Of a DNA stretch of 39,742 bases, positions 7,635 to 16,160 are shown piece after piece (within the stretch, counting starts at the first letter, position 1; every line of letters starts with the position of its first letter). The notes below the pieces were generated by a model. The model was not told the origin of the DNA and did no database searches. It worked only from the letters and a program-made list of their open reading frames with translations. Origin of the DNA: Lachnospiraceae bacterium. GTDB taxonomy: Bacteria > Bacillota > Clostridia > Lachnospirales > Lachnospiraceae. The DNA lies in NCBI GenBank assembly GCA_022510705.1, contig JAFLSX010000019.1:1-39742 (forward strand), given 5' to 3'. The translations under genes were made by a program, and so were the position numbers.

Positions 7635-9578
7635 ATGGATGTAGGAGCAAAATCACTAGTTTTTACCAATGACAAATGTATTGGCTGCAATAAATGTATC
7701 AGTGTCTGTAGTTGTATCGGTGCCTGCGTTGCCAGTGAAGTGGATGGACGGAACCATATCAGTGTGGACGGTGACAGATGTGTTGCTTGCGGAGCCTGTT
7801 TTGATGTCTGTGAGCATGGAGCCAGAGAGTACTGTGACGATACGGAGCGGTTTTTCGAGGATTTAAAGCGTGGAGAAAGGATTTCCCTTTTATTGGCGCC
7901 TGCTTTTAAGGCCAACTATCCGAATGAGTATGAAACTGTATTGGGCGGTCTGAAGGCGCTTGGTGTCAATCGTATCATCAGCGTATCTTTCGGTGCGGAT
8001 ATTACTACCTGGGGCTATTTAAACTATGTGAAAAAAAATAATTTCCTGGGAGGTATTTCCCAGCCCTGTCCGGCGGTAGTAGGCTATATTGAAAGATATC
8101 TGCCTGAGCTGCTTCCCAAGCTCTTCCCGGTACAGAGCCCCATGATGTGTGCGGCCATCTATACCAGGAAAGAATTGGGGGTACAGGATAAGCTGGCTTT
8201 CATCAGTCCCTGTATTGCAAAGAAGGCAGAGATAGAGGATCCCAACAATAAGGGCTATGTTAGCTATAATGTGACCCTTGATCATTTGATGAAATATGTG
8301 CGGGAGCACAATATTTCGGGTCCGAAGCTGTCCGATGAGATTGAATACGGACTTGGTTCTATCTATCCCATGCCGGGCGGTCTGAAAGAGAATGTATACT
8401 GGTTCTTAGGCGAGAGTGTTTTCATCCGTCAGATGGAAGGCGAGAAGCATATGTACCATTATCTGGAGAATAATAAGGAGAGGATTGTACGGGGTAATAC
8501 TTCCTATCTCTTTATTGATGCCCTAAACTGCGGTTCGGGCTGTATCTACGGTACCGGCTGTGCTCCGGAGAAGTCTGAAGATGACTCGGTTCTGGAAAAC
8601 CTTTTACGGATCAGAGAGAGCTCTAAGAAGAACGGCGGCACCTGGGGAAAGAAGCTGACTCCCGAACAGCGGTTAAAGAAGCTCAACAGCCAGTTTTCCA
8701 AGCTGAAGCTGGAAGATTATCTGCGCGGTTATACCGACCGTTCCGCGAACTGCGAATACAAACATCCCACTGAGCAAGAGCGCTATGAGATCTTTAGGGA
8801 TATGGGGAAGAATTCGGCCGAGGAGAGAGCCATCAACTGTTCCTGCTGTGGTTATGACTCCTGTAAACAGATGGCGGATGCTATTTTTAACGGATTTAAC
8901 AAGAAAGAAAACTGTATTTATTACATAAAGAAAGAAGTTGAAGAGGAGAAACATAAGGCAGAGCAGATGGCCGGACAGTTAGAGGATGAGAAGCGTCTGG
9001 TTGCAGATCAAAAAGAGCTGATCTTAAGTACGATTCAGGAGATCAATACTGAATTTGATGTGCTCTATCGTTCATTGGGAGATATGGCGTCGGGCAACGA
9101 TAACAATGCTGCCGAAACTTCATCCATATCCTCGGATATCGGTAATATAACGGATTTCTGCGAGGTGCTTACAAACTCCATGGATGAAATCGGCAACTTC
9201 CTGACAGAACTGGCAAAGAATAACGACGAGGTCGTAAGCATTGCTTCTCAAACAAATCTGTTAGCTTTAAATGCCAATATTGAGGCTGCCCGTGCAGGAG
9301 AGGCCGGTAAAGGCTTTGCGGTTGTAGCAGATGAAATCAATAAGCTGGCTATGGAATCCAGAAATACGGCTAATAGCAGCAATGCCAGCCAGGAGAAGAT
9401 GATGAACTCCATAAAGGTCATCATTGATGATGCGCACAAGCTGCAGACCATTGTGGACACGGTCAACAACAGGACGCAGACGTTGGCTGCTGCTACCGAG
9501 GAGATTTCGGCTTCCGTTACGGTAATTCTGGAAACTGTAAACAGCATTAAAGAGAAATTGAAGTTGCTGAATAACTAA
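7635..9578 (+). CDS. Soluble chemoreceptor with [FeFe]-hydrogenase-like sensor domain
   Basis: The 647-residue protein has three parts. First, two ferredoxin-type 4Fe-4S motifs ([22 protein letters not shown]). Second, an [FeFe]-hydrogenase large-subunit-like domain (about 80-370) with a short Fe-S motif (CSCCGYDSC) after it. Third, a C-terminal methyl-accepting signalling domain with the conserved hairpin tip ([20 protein letters not shown]). The four expected H-cluster ligands are present: C145 (SQPCP), C193 (SPCIAKK), C299 and C303 (NCGSGC). The Cys just before C145, used for proton transfer in catalytic enzymes, is Pro144. No membrane helix is seen. It probably senses H2 or redox state in the cytoplasm and signals through a CheA-type kinase. 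It has its own promoter; no hydrogenase maturation genes are in the window. Confidence 0.88.
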   Translation: MDVGAKSLVFTNDKCIGCNKCISVCSCIGACVASEVDGRNHISVDGDRCVACGACFDVCEHGAREYCDDTERFFEDLKRGERISLLLAPAFKANYPNEYETVLGGLKALGVNRIISVSFGADITTWGYLNYVKKNNFLGGISQPCPAVVGYIERYLPELLPKLFPVQSPMMCAAIYTRKELGVQDKLAFISPCIAKKAEIEDPNNKGYVSYNVTLDHLMKYVREHNISGPKLSDEIEYGLGSIYPMPGGLKENVYWFLGESVFIRQMEGEKHMYHYLENNKERIVRGNTSYLFIDALNCGSGCIYGTGCAPEKSEDDSVLENLLRIRESSKKNGGTWGKKLTPEQRLKKLNSQFSKLKLEDYLRGYTDRSANCEYKHPTEQERYEIFRDMGKNSAEERAINCSCCGYDSCKQMADAIFNGFNKKENCIYYIKKEVEEEKHKAEQMAGQLEDEKRLVADQKELILSTIQEINTEFDVLYRSLGDMASGNDNNAAETSSISSDIGNITDFCEVLTNSMDEIGNFLTELAKNNDEVVSIASQTNLLALNANIEAARAGEAGKGFAVVADEINKLAMESRNTANSSNASQEKMMNSIKVIIDDAHKLQTIVDTVNNRTQTLAAATEEISASVTVILETVNSIKEKLKLLNN

Positions 9579-9586
9579 GGAATAAA

Positions 9587-9630
9587 GAATATTTCTACGG
9601 AAATATTCCTATGGAAATATTCCTATGGAA
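9587..9630. repeat. Tandem 14-bp repeat with hairpin potential
   Basis: GGAAATATTCCTAT occurs at 9599-9612 and 9613-9626, with a third partial copy (GGAA) at 9627. GAATATTTC (9587-9595) can pair with GAAATATTC (9600-9608) over a 4-nt loop. It sits 9 nt after the sensor stop codon. It could be an operator, an RNA processing element or simple slippage. Confidence 0.7.
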
Positions 9631-9646
9631 TAAGGAGAATTATTGC

Positions 9647-9676
9647 GGGGCTCCGTTTTTACGGGGCCCTGTTATT
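9647..9676 (+). terminator. Intrinsic terminator after the sensor gene
   Basis: GGGCTCCGT (9648-9656) pairs with ACGGGGCCC (9661-9669), nine pairs with one G-T, over a 4-nt T loop. A modest T-rich stretch (TGTTATTT) follows. Confidence 0.65.
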
Positions 9677-9728
9677 TGTGCGAAGACATATGGCAAACTT
9701 TGGAGATAAGCAGTAAAAGGAGTTGTGA

Positions 9729-11084
9729 ATGAAAGCAAAAGACATGACAACGGGAAGTCCGTTGAAACTGATCATACTGTTTGCTCTTCCCCTGATGGTA
9801 GGGAATATATTTCAGCAGCTTTACGTGGTAGTAGATACCATGGTAGTGGGACAGGTGCTGGGGGTACAGGCATTGGCAGCTGTCGGTGCAGCCGATTGGA
9901 CCAACTGGATGATGTTAGGTATTATTCAAGGCTTTACCCAGGGGTTTTCCATCCGGATATCCCAAAATTTCGGCGCCGGAAATATGAAACAGCTTAAAAA
10001 GGATGTGGCTGCTTCCGCCGTACTTTCCGTTGTGATGGCAGCAGTATTGTTGCTGGGAGGACAGTTGGGTGTGGCTCCCATTCTGAAACTACAGCACACA
10101 CCTATGGAAGTGCTGCCCCATTCTCTGCTATATCTAAGAATCCTCTTTGCAGGAATTCCTATTGTTATGGCATATAATCTGCTTTCTGCCCTTTTGAGGG
10201 CGCTGGGCGACGGAAAAACGCCCCTTTATGCCATCCTGATAGCTTGTGTTGTCAATATTATATTGGATATTCTCTTTGTTAAGGTATTTGGTTTTGGCAT
10301 TGCGGGTGCTGCTGTGGCAACGCTGATTGCACAGCTTTGCTCAGCAATATTCTGTCTGTATGCAGTAAGCCGGCTGTCTCTGTTAAAACCACAGAGAGAG
10401 GATTTCAGGCCGGATACGGAACTGTATGGGAAGCTGATGTGGCTGGGAGCGCCCATGGCCTTTATGAACGCGATCATAGCCGTGGGAGGCATGATCGTGC
10501 AGAGCGTAGTGAATAGCTTTGGCGTTATGTTCTTAGCCGGTATTACAGCTACCAATAAGCTCTACGGACTGTTGGAAATTGCTGCGACTTCCTACGGCTA
10601 TGCTATGGTCACCTATACGGGACAAAATCTTGGAGCAGGCAAACCTGAGCGCATTAAAAAAGGAGTGCGGGCCGCCCTAATAGTGGCAATCCTGACTTCT
10701 GCTCTGATTTCTGTCTGTATGCTGTTCTTTGGTAAGCCTATTTTGAAACTTTTTATTACGGGTACACCTGAAGAGATAGAGGCAGCGATGTATATTGCAT
10801 ATCGATATCTGGGTATCATGAGCGTATTTCTGTTTATACTGTATGTGCTCCATATTGTTCGTTCTGCCATACAGGGACTGGGTGATACGGTACTGCCCAT
10901 GATATCGGGATTTGCGGAGTTTTTTGTCAGAACGGGAGCAGCTCTCATTCTGCCGCGTCTGTTCGGACAGGAGAGCATCTATTTTACGGAAGCTTCCGCA
11001 TGGATAGGAGCAGATATCATATTGATCATTTCTTATTTTGTCAGAATGCGGCAATTGAACAGAAGGTTTTCGGGTATTGTATAG
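9729..11084 (+). CDS. MATE-family efflux transporter
   Basis: The 451-residue protein is hydrophobic throughout, with about 12 predicted transmembrane helices in two homologous halves, the normal length for MATE (multidrug and toxic compound extrusion) proteins. The start resembles the family (TTGSPLKLIILFALPLMVGNIFQQLY, here cited in part) and contains the VDTMVVGQVLG segment of helix 2; the second half has GQNLGAGKPERIKKG. It acts in the cytoplasmic membrane as a cation-coupled exporter; the substrate is unknown. AAAAGGAG 6-7 nt before ATG 9729 supports the start. The gene stands alone after a terminator, with GH43 downstream behind a 63-nt gap. No regulator lies next to it. Confidence 0.9.
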   Translation: MKAKDMTTGSPLKLIILFALPLMVGNIFQQLYVVVDTMVVGQVLGVQALAAVGAADWTNWMMLGIIQGFTQGFSIRISQNFGAGNMKQLKKDVAASAVLSVVMAAVLLLGGQLGVAPILKLQHTPMEVLPHSLLYLRILFAGIPIVMAYNLLSALLRALGDGKTPLYAILIACVVNIILDILFVKVFGFGIAGAAVATLIAQLCSAIFCLYAVSRLSLLKPQREDFRPDTELYGKLMWLGAPMAFMNAIIAVGGMIVQSVVNSFGVMFLAGITATNKLYGLLEIAATSYGYAMVTYTGQNLGAGKPERIKKGVRAALIVAILTSALISVCMLFFGKPILKLFITGTPEEIEAAMYIAYRYLGIMSVFLFILYVLHIVRSAIQGLGDTVLPMISGFAEFFVRTGAALILPRLFGQESIYFTEASAWIGADIILIISYFVRMRQLNRRFSGIV

Positions 11085-11147
11085 TGGGTTAAATTGGACT
11101 ATACTTTTCTATAATAACCAGAGAAGAACGGAACGGAGGAAATTGTC

Positions 11148-12635
11148 ATGAAATATCAAAATCCTGTATTACGGGGTATGTATCCCGACCCCAGTGTATG
11201 CAGAGCCGGAGATAAGTATTATATGGTCTGCAGCACTTTCCAATATTTTCCGGGAGTACCGCTCTTTGAGAGCGAAGACATGGTGAATTGGAAGCAGATA
11301 GGACACTGTCTGACAAGGGCGAGTCAGGTAAAGCTTAACGGTGTCAGTACTTCTGGCGGTATCTATGCGCCCACCATACGCTATCATGAAGGACGGTTTT
11401 ATATGGTGACCACCAATACCACCGACAAAGGCAATTTTTATGTGTATACGGATGATATTTACGGGGAATGGTCGGAGCCCGTGTGGGTGGAGCAGGACGG
11501 TATAGACCCTTCGCTGTTCTTTGAAGACGGTAAGTCTTACTTTATAAGCAACGGTTATGATGAGGCCACGGGACGTCCCTGCATTCAGATGTGTGAAATA
11601 GACATTGAAACGGGTAAGAGGATGAGTGAAACCAAAGCGCTCTGGCACGGTACGGGAGGCCGATATCTGGAAGCTCCCCATCTGTATAAATTCGGAGAAT
11701 ACTACTATATCCTGGATGCGGAAGGCGGTACGGAGTACGGACATATGGTCAATTACGCCCGCAGTAAGAATATGTGGGGACCTTTTGAAGCGTTTCCCGG
11801 GAATCCTGTTCTGACAAACCGCAATCTGGGCGGTTACATACTGCAGGGAGCCGGACACGGAGATGTCTTGGAGGATAAAAACGGGCACTGGTGGTTTATG
11901 CATCTGGCTTTCAGGCAGATTGACAGATGGATGCCCTTCCACCATTTAGGCCGGGAGAGTTGTCTGGTACCTGTCGCATGGAAGGACGACTGGTTCTACA
12001 TAGGTGACGGCACTTCGCAGTTAAGCTATGAACTGCCGGAGCGAGAAGCGGCTCCCCAGCAGATTGCTTTTGAAAAGAACATCGGAAATTTGGCAGAGAG
12101 CCATGAGTGGTGCTTTCTGCGTAACTATATCCCGGAAAATCATATGATTACAAAAGAGAGCATTCGGCTGAAAGGTACGGCGGACACTCTTTTCGGATTG
12201 GGACTGCCCACTTTTGCGGGCATAAGACAGAGCGAGTTATCCATGTATATTAGCGCAACGCTACAAAGCGAGTGTGAGGAAGCGGGACTAACCTTATTTA
12301 TGGATGAGGGCCATCATTACGATCTCTTCTTAGATGGGGAGAGCAATGCGGTACTGCGGTTGTCCATCGGTTCTGTGTCTGCAGATGTGAAAAAAGTGCA
12401 TGTGGGAAAGAAAGCGACTCTCAAAGTGGAAGCAAAGCCGAAAGAATATCATTTTCTGGCTGTTTCGGGAGAGGAGGATAACTCTAAAAGTATTTCAATG
12501 GGTGTGGCGGAGACCAGGTATCTTTCTTCCGAGGTAGCCTGCGGCTTTACCGGTGTCATGGTGGGACTGTATGCGGTGGATAAGGCAGGAAAATATGCTG
12601 AGTTTACGGAGTTTTCCTTGAGGCATGATGAATAA
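11148..12635 (+). CDS. Glycoside hydrolase family 43 (beta-xylosidase/arabinofuranosidase-like)
   Basis: The 495-residue protein has an N-terminal five-bladed beta-propeller typical of GH43. Candidate catalytic residues are visible: general base D14 (YPDPSV), pKa-modulating D120 (GIDPSLFF) and general acid E175 (EAPHLY). A C-terminal beta-sandwich-like region (about 310-495) corresponds to the accessory domain of family members acting on xylo-oligosaccharides. No signal peptide is present, so the enzyme is cytoplasmic and likely acts on imported oligosaccharides from arabinoxylan-like plant polymers. A GGAGG site precedes the ATG. No sugar transporter or regulator is adjacent, which is unusual for a polysaccharide locus. 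GH43 is firm; the exact substrate is not. Confidence 0.9.
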   Translation: MKYQNPVLRGMYPDPSVCRAGDKYYMVCSTFQYFPGVPLFESEDMVNWKQIGHCLTRASQVKLNGVSTSGGIYAPTIRYHEGRFYMVTTNTTDKGNFYVYTDDIYGEWSEPVWVEQDGIDPSLFFEDGKSYFISNGYDEATGRPCIQMCEIDIETGKRMSETKALWHGTGGRYLEAPHLYKFGEYYYILDAEGGTEYGHMVNYARSKNMWGPFEAFPGNPVLTNRNLGGYILQGAGHGDVLEDKNGHWWFMHLAFRQIDRWMPFHHLGRESCLVPVAWKDDWFYIGDGTSQLSYELPEREAAPQQIAFEKNIGNLAESHEWCFLRNYIPENHMITKESIRLKGTADTLFGLGLPTFAGIRQSELSMYISATLQSECEEAGLTLFMDEGHHYDLFLDGESNAVLRLSIGSVSADVKKVHVGKKATLKVEAKPKEYHFLAVSGEEDNSKSISMGVAETRYLSSEVACGFTGVMVGLYAVDKAGKYAEFTEFSLRHDE

Positions 12636-12684
12636 AGAGGGTGATGCAGGCCCCTTTTGTATGTTACAACCGGACATTTAGCAC

Positions 12685-12713
12685 TTGCATAATTTATAAA
12701 AGAGAGATAAGAT
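12685..12713 (+). promoter_or_regulatory. Probable sigma-A promoter of the SEC-C gene
   Basis: TTGCAT (12685-12690), a 17-nt spacer and TAAGAT (12708-12713), 47 nt before the start codon at 12761. Confidence 0.5.
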
Positions 12714-12760
12714 AATACTGTTTCTACAGTATGAATGATTGAACAAAGGATGGTAGCAAT

Positions 12761-13267
12761 ATGGCATTATTAGAACAGTGGAGAAAAAAAGCCTATGACG
12801 AAACTGCTGACAGACAGGCACTGCAGCAAATGTGGACGGCTTATTTTGAGAAAGAAAAAAATATTTACGCAGAAATTTTAAAAACACCTAACAAAGCAGT
12901 AAAGGGCAGCGTAAAAGAACTGGCTGAGAAATTTGGCGTGGATATCATGACCATGACCGGATTCTTGGACGGCATCAATGACAGCTTAAAGAAACAGAAC
13001 CCCATTGAGGAGATGGAAGAGGACACGCAGGTAAATCTTGGTTTTGACAAGGAACTGCTGTATAAAAATATGGTGGCCGCCGAGGCGGACTGGCTCTACA
13101 ATCTGGAGGAGTGGAACGATATTTTTGACGAGGATACCAGAAAGGCGCTTTATAAGGAGCAGAAATCCTCTACCACTATCCGTAAAGAAGCCAAGGTGTA
13201 TCCCAATGATCCCTGCCCCTGCGGCAGTGGCAAGAAGTATAAAAAGTGCTGCGGTAGGAATAACTAA
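12761..13267 (+). CDS. SEC-C motif protein
   Basis: A 168-residue protein of two parts. The acidic, helical N-terminal ~140 residues are rich in Trp, Glu and Lys. The C-terminus is a SEC-C zinc-binding tail ([20 protein letters not shown]), as found at the end of SecA and in many stand-alone proteins. In SecA this tail binds zinc and contacts SecB or ribosomes. The helical domain is conserved among clostridial SEC-C proteins, but its role is not known to me. ATG 12761 has AAAGGATGG upstream. It appears monocistronic, followed by the thrS T-box promoter. No function beyond metal and probable protein or ribosome binding should be claimed. Confidence 0.8.
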   Translation: MALLEQWRKKAYDETADRQALQQMWTAYFEKEKNIYAEILKTPNKAVKGSVKELAEKFGVDIMTMTGFLDGINDSLKKQNPIEEMEEDTQVNLGFDKELLYKNMVAAEADWLYNLEEWNDIFDEDTRKALYKEQKSSTTIRKEAKVYPNDPCPCGSGKKYKKCCGRNN

Positions 13268-13279
13268 TAATAAAAATAC

Positions 13280-13308
13280 TTTACACTTTTAAAAAAATGC
13301 GCTAGAAT
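13280..13308 (+). promoter_or_regulatory. Sigma-A promoter of thrS leader
   Basis: TTTACA (13280-13285), a 17-nt spacer and TAGAAT (13303-13308), directly ahead of the T-box leader. Confidence 0.75.
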
Positions 13309-13314
13309 ACAAGC

Positions 13315-13583
13315 AGAAATATTGATAATGCTTTGAAGAGAAGAGTAGAAGGAAGGGAAATAGCAGAGAAGGGCGCCCGGGAAACCGGCGGTGAGAGCGT
13401 CCCTATGAAGCTCCTTTGAAGACCACCTCCGAGTGGCCCCAATCAGGCCCGTATACCTACGTTACAGGAAAATGAGCGGTCTTATGCCGATTCCCCTATG
13501 GCGGGCGTGGCAGAGGGCAAGCAGGGTGGAACCGCGTATTTTACGTCCCTTGCATTACTTTGGTAATGTAAGGGATTTTTTTT
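13315..13583 (+). promoter_or_regulatory. T-box leader (threonine specific) of thrS
   Basis: The leader carries the conserved T-box AGGGTGGAACCGCG (13523-13536). An AGTA/GAA loop-E pattern is visible (AGTA at 13344-13347, GAA at 13418-13420), and right after the GAA come two consecutive ACC triplets (13422-13427); either can act as the Thr specifier codon. The UGGA of the T-box would pair with a tRNA 3' end whose discriminator is U. A terminator with a 13-bp stem and eight T residues ends the leader. Known mechanism: uncharged tRNA-Thr stabilises the antiterminator and allows thrS transcription. The leader start is estimated from the promoter. Confidence 0.93.
13546..13583 (+). terminator. 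Regulated terminator of the thrS T-box
   Basis: TCCCTTGCATTAC (13546-13558) pairs with GTAATGTAAGGGA (13563-13575), 13 pairs with one wobble over a TTTG loop. T residues run from 13576 to 13583. Confidence 0.9.
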
Positions 13584-13683
13584 CGCGAAAGTATAAGGCA
13601 AGCGGAAATGTTTATAGTTCCATTTGCCGCATGGTTGTTAAAGAAAATAGAGTTGCCGCAAAGCGGCGGAAAGTGAGGCAAGA

Positions 13684-15648
13684 ATGAAGATCACATTGAA
13701 GGACGGTTCTGTAAAGGAATATGCACAGGCCATGAGCGCCTACGATATTGCTCTGGATATCAGCGAAGGATTGGCAAGAGTGGCATGTGCAGTAGAGATT
13801 GACGGTAAAGTAGAGGATCTGCGCACTGTAGTAGACAAAGATTGTATGTTAAATATCCTGACTGCCAATGATAAGGAAGGTCTGCGTGTGGTAAGGCATA
13901 CTTGTTCCCATGTGCTGGCAGAAGCAGTAAAACGGGTTTTTCCGGATGCCAAATTGGCTATCGGCCCCGCCATCGATACTGGGTATTATTATGACTTTGA
14001 GCATGCGCCCTTCTCCAGAGAAGATTTGGATAAACTGGAAGCTGAAATGAAGAAGATCATCAAAGAGGGCAATCGGCTTGAGAAATTTACGCTTCCCAGA
14101 GAAGAGGCCATTAAATTTATGGAGGAGAAAAATGAGCCCTATAAGGTAGAATTGATAAAAGATCTGCCGGAGGATGCAGTCATTTCCTTCTATAGTCAGG
14201 GAGATTTTGTGGACTTATGTGCAGGCCCTCACCTGATGAACACCAAGGGTATCAAGGCATTCAAATTGACTTCTTCTTCCGGTGCATACTGGAGAGGTAA
14301 GTCTGAAAATGCCATGCTGCAGCGTATCTACGGTACGGCTTTCAACAAAAAAGAGGAGTTAGAGGAATATCTGGCATATCTGGATAATATCAAGAACCGT
14401 GATCATAACAGACTCGGCAGGGAAATGGAACTCTTTACCACGGTAGATGTCATCGGACAGGGTCTCCCTCTGCTGATGCCCAAGGGTACCAAGATCATAC
14501 AGACTCTCCAGAGATGGATTGAGGATCTGGAGGACAATGAGTGGGGCTACGTCAGAACCAAAACGCCCTTTATGGCAAAGAGTGATCTATATAAGATTTC
14601 CGGACACTGGGATCATTATAAAGACGGCATGTTTGTGTTAGGAGATGAGGAAAAAGAGAAGGAGGTATTTGCTCTTCGTCCTATGACCTGTCCTTTCCAG
14701 TATTATGTTTATAAAGCAACGCAGCACTCCTACCGGGATCTGCCTATTCGCTACGGCGAAACCTCTACTTTGTTCAGAAACGAGGACTCCGGTGAGATGC
14801 ACGGATTGACTCGTGTACGCCAGTTTACTATTTCCGAGGGACACCTGATCGTACGTCCGGATCAGATGGTGGAGGAATTTAAGGGATGTATTGCCTTGGC
14901 AAAGTACTGTATGGAGACACTGGGACTGCTGGATGATATTACTTGGCATTTGTCCAAATGGGATCCGGACAACCGGGAAAAGTACATTGGAGAGGCAGAG
15001 GTCTGGAATGAGACGGAGGCACATATCCGCAATATCTTAACAGAGCTGGATCTTCCCTTTGTGGAGGATGTGGGCGAAGCTGCTTTCTATGGGCCCAAGG
15101 TGGATATTAATGCCAAGAATGTTTACGGCAAAGAGGATACCATGATCACCATTCAGTGGGATGCGCTCTTAGCCGAGCAGTTCGATATGTATTTTATCGA
15201 TCAAAACGGAGACAAAGTGCGTCCCTACATCATTCACAGAACTTCCATGGGCTGCTATGAGAGAACCTTAGCTTGGCTGATTGAGAAATACGAAGGCAAG
15301 TTCCCGACCTGGCTGTGTCCCGAGCAGGTCAGAATTCTTCCTATTTCCGAAAAGTATGCGGATTATGGTGAAAAGGTATTGACCGAACTGAAAAAGAACG
15401 GTATTTTGGCAACAATTGATAACCGTTCTGAAAAGATTGGATTCAAGATCAGAGAAACCCGACTTGCAAAAGTACCCTATATGCTGGTTGTAGGACAGAA
15501 AGAAGAAGAGGAAAATCTGGTGTCCGTCAGAAGCAGGTTCTTGGGTGATGAGGGACAGAAATCTTTGGATGTCTTTATACAGGAAATTTTGAAAGAAATC
15601 CGTACAAAGGAAATCCGCAAAGAACAGGTAATTGAAGAAAACAAATAA
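13684..15648 (+). CDS. thrS: Threonyl-tRNA synthetase
   Basis: The 654-residue protein has the full class II ThrRS order: TGS domain (1-62), editing/second additional domain (HTCSHVLAEAVKR and CAGPHL motifs), catalytic core (about 245-540) and C-terminal anticodon-binding domain (VRILPISEKYADYG). It charges tRNA-Thr in the cytoplasm. Motif 2 is intact (TLFRNEDSGEMHGLTRVRQF). The usual MNCPGH reads MTCPFQ, and the usual DDAH near the second zinc ligand reads SEGH. Candidate zinc ligands Cys, His and His (HRTSMGC) are still present. This fits a diverged clostridial ThrRS subgroup rather than a broken gene. Regulation is by the T-box leader directly upstream. The start is supported by MKITLKDGS and an upstream purine-rich site. 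Confidence 0.96.
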   Translation: MKITLKDGSVKEYAQAMSAYDIALDISEGLARVACAVEIDGKVEDLRTVVDKDCMLNILTANDKEGLRVVRHTCSHVLAEAVKRVFPDAKLAIGPAIDTGYYYDFEHAPFSREDLDKLEAEMKKIIKEGNRLEKFTLPREEAIKFMEEKNEPYKVELIKDLPEDAVISFYSQGDFVDLCAGPHLMNTKGIKAFKLTSSSGAYWRGKSENAMLQRIYGTAFNKKEELEEYLAYLDNIKNRDHNRLGREMELFTTVDVIGQGLPLLMPKGTKIIQTLQRWIEDLEDNEWGYVRTKTPFMAKSDLYKISGHWDHYKDGMFVLGDEEKEKEVFALRPMTCPFQYYVYKATQHSYRDLPIRYGETSTLFRNEDSGEMHGLTRVRQFTISEGHLIVRPDQMVEEFKGCIALAKYCMETLGLLDDITWHLSKWDPDNREKYIGEAEVWNETEAHIRNILTELDLPFVEDVGEAAFYGPKVDINAKNVYGKEDTMITIQWDALLAEQFDMYFIDQNGDKVRPYIIHRTSMGCYERTLAWLIEKYEGKFPTWLCPEQVRILPISEKYADYGEKVLTELKKNGILATIDNRSEKIGFKIRETRLAKVPYMLVVGQKEEEENLVSVRSRFLGDEGQKSLDVFIQEILKEIRTKEIRKEQVIEENK

Positions 15649-15660
15649 AAAACGTATAAA
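15632..15660 (+). promoter_or_regulatory. Sigma-A promoter of the DUF1540 gene
   Basis: TTGAAG (15632-15637), a 17-nt spacer and TATAAA (15655-15660). The -35 element lies inside the end of thrS, giving the small gene its own transcription. Confidence 0.6.
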
Positions 15661-15714
15661 GTAGTCTATTTCAGCCATACTAAGTGCCATACCAATTCAA
15701 AAGGAGGACTTACT

Positions 15715-16035
15715 ATGGCTGAATTATGCTGTACTGTGGAAAATTGTGCCTATAATGACGAATGTCTCTGCTGCAAGGGAGATATTAATGTAGGAGGTGA
15801 GCAGGCTCACAGAGAAGAGGATACCTGCTGTGAGAGCTTCCTGCAGAGAAGAGAGGTAAGTTTCCGCAGTTCCATAGAGCATCCCAGCCGTACTATCAGT
15901 ATCGACTGTGAGGCGGCAAACTGCATCTACAACGAACACTATAAATGTAGAGCAGAGCATGTAGATATTATGGGGTGCGGTGCCTGTGAATGCCGGGAAA
16001 CAACCTGTGGCACTTTTCAGGAAAGCTATACCTAA
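15715..16035 (+). CDS. Cys-rich DUF1540 protein (two modules)
   Basis: A 106-residue protein with two repeats of a DUF1540-like Cys motif: CCTVENCAYNDECLCCKGDINVGG near the start (quoted in part) and DCEAANCIYNEHYKC...DIMGCGAC near the end. Each has four or more Cys suited to metal binding. DUF1540 proteins are short clostridial proteins of unknown function, probably binding zinc or another metal. The strong AGGAGG 7 nt before the ATG and a separate promoter suggest high expression. It lies between thrS and azlC, with a terminator on its far side, so it is probably monocistronic. No signal peptide. Confidence 0.85.
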   Translation: MAELCCTVENCAYNDECLCCKGDINVGGEQAHREEDTCCESFLQRREVSFRSSIEHPSRTISIDCEAANCIYNEHYKCRAEHVDIMGCGACECRETTCGTFQESYT

Positions 16036-16051
16036 AATATTGGATTAGGCC

Positions 16052-16081
16052 TTGCGGAGGGCCTGCTCTTTGGCATATAAT
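16052..16081 (+). promoter_or_regulatory. Possible sigma-A promoter of azlCD
   Basis: TTGCGG (16052-16057), an 18-nt spacer and a perfect TATAAT (16076-16081). A strong hairpin with a T-run lies between this promoter and azlC, so it may feed an attenuated leader. Confidence 0.5.
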
Positions 16082-16106
16082 GGGCTTAGTGATTTAAATC
16101 AGGAGT

Positions 16107-16138
16107 CCGGTGCTTCGGTTTAGAAGCACCGGGTTTTT
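16107..16138 (+). terminator. Intrinsic terminator or azlC leader attenuator
   Basis: CCGGTGCTTC (16107-16116) and GAAGCACCGG (16123-16132) form a perfect 10-bp stem with a 6-nt loop, followed by GTTTTT. It ends about 23 nt before azlC. It can terminate DUF1540 transcripts, but since a TATAAT box lies upstream it would also act on azlC transcripts. Confidence 0.8.
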
Positions 16139-16160
16139 GTCATTTAAGGAGAAATAACCA

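Noticed and set aside
13433..13687. 84-residue + frame in the thrS leader
   Set aside because: It runs through the T-box and terminator hairpin; the structured RNA explains the sequence.
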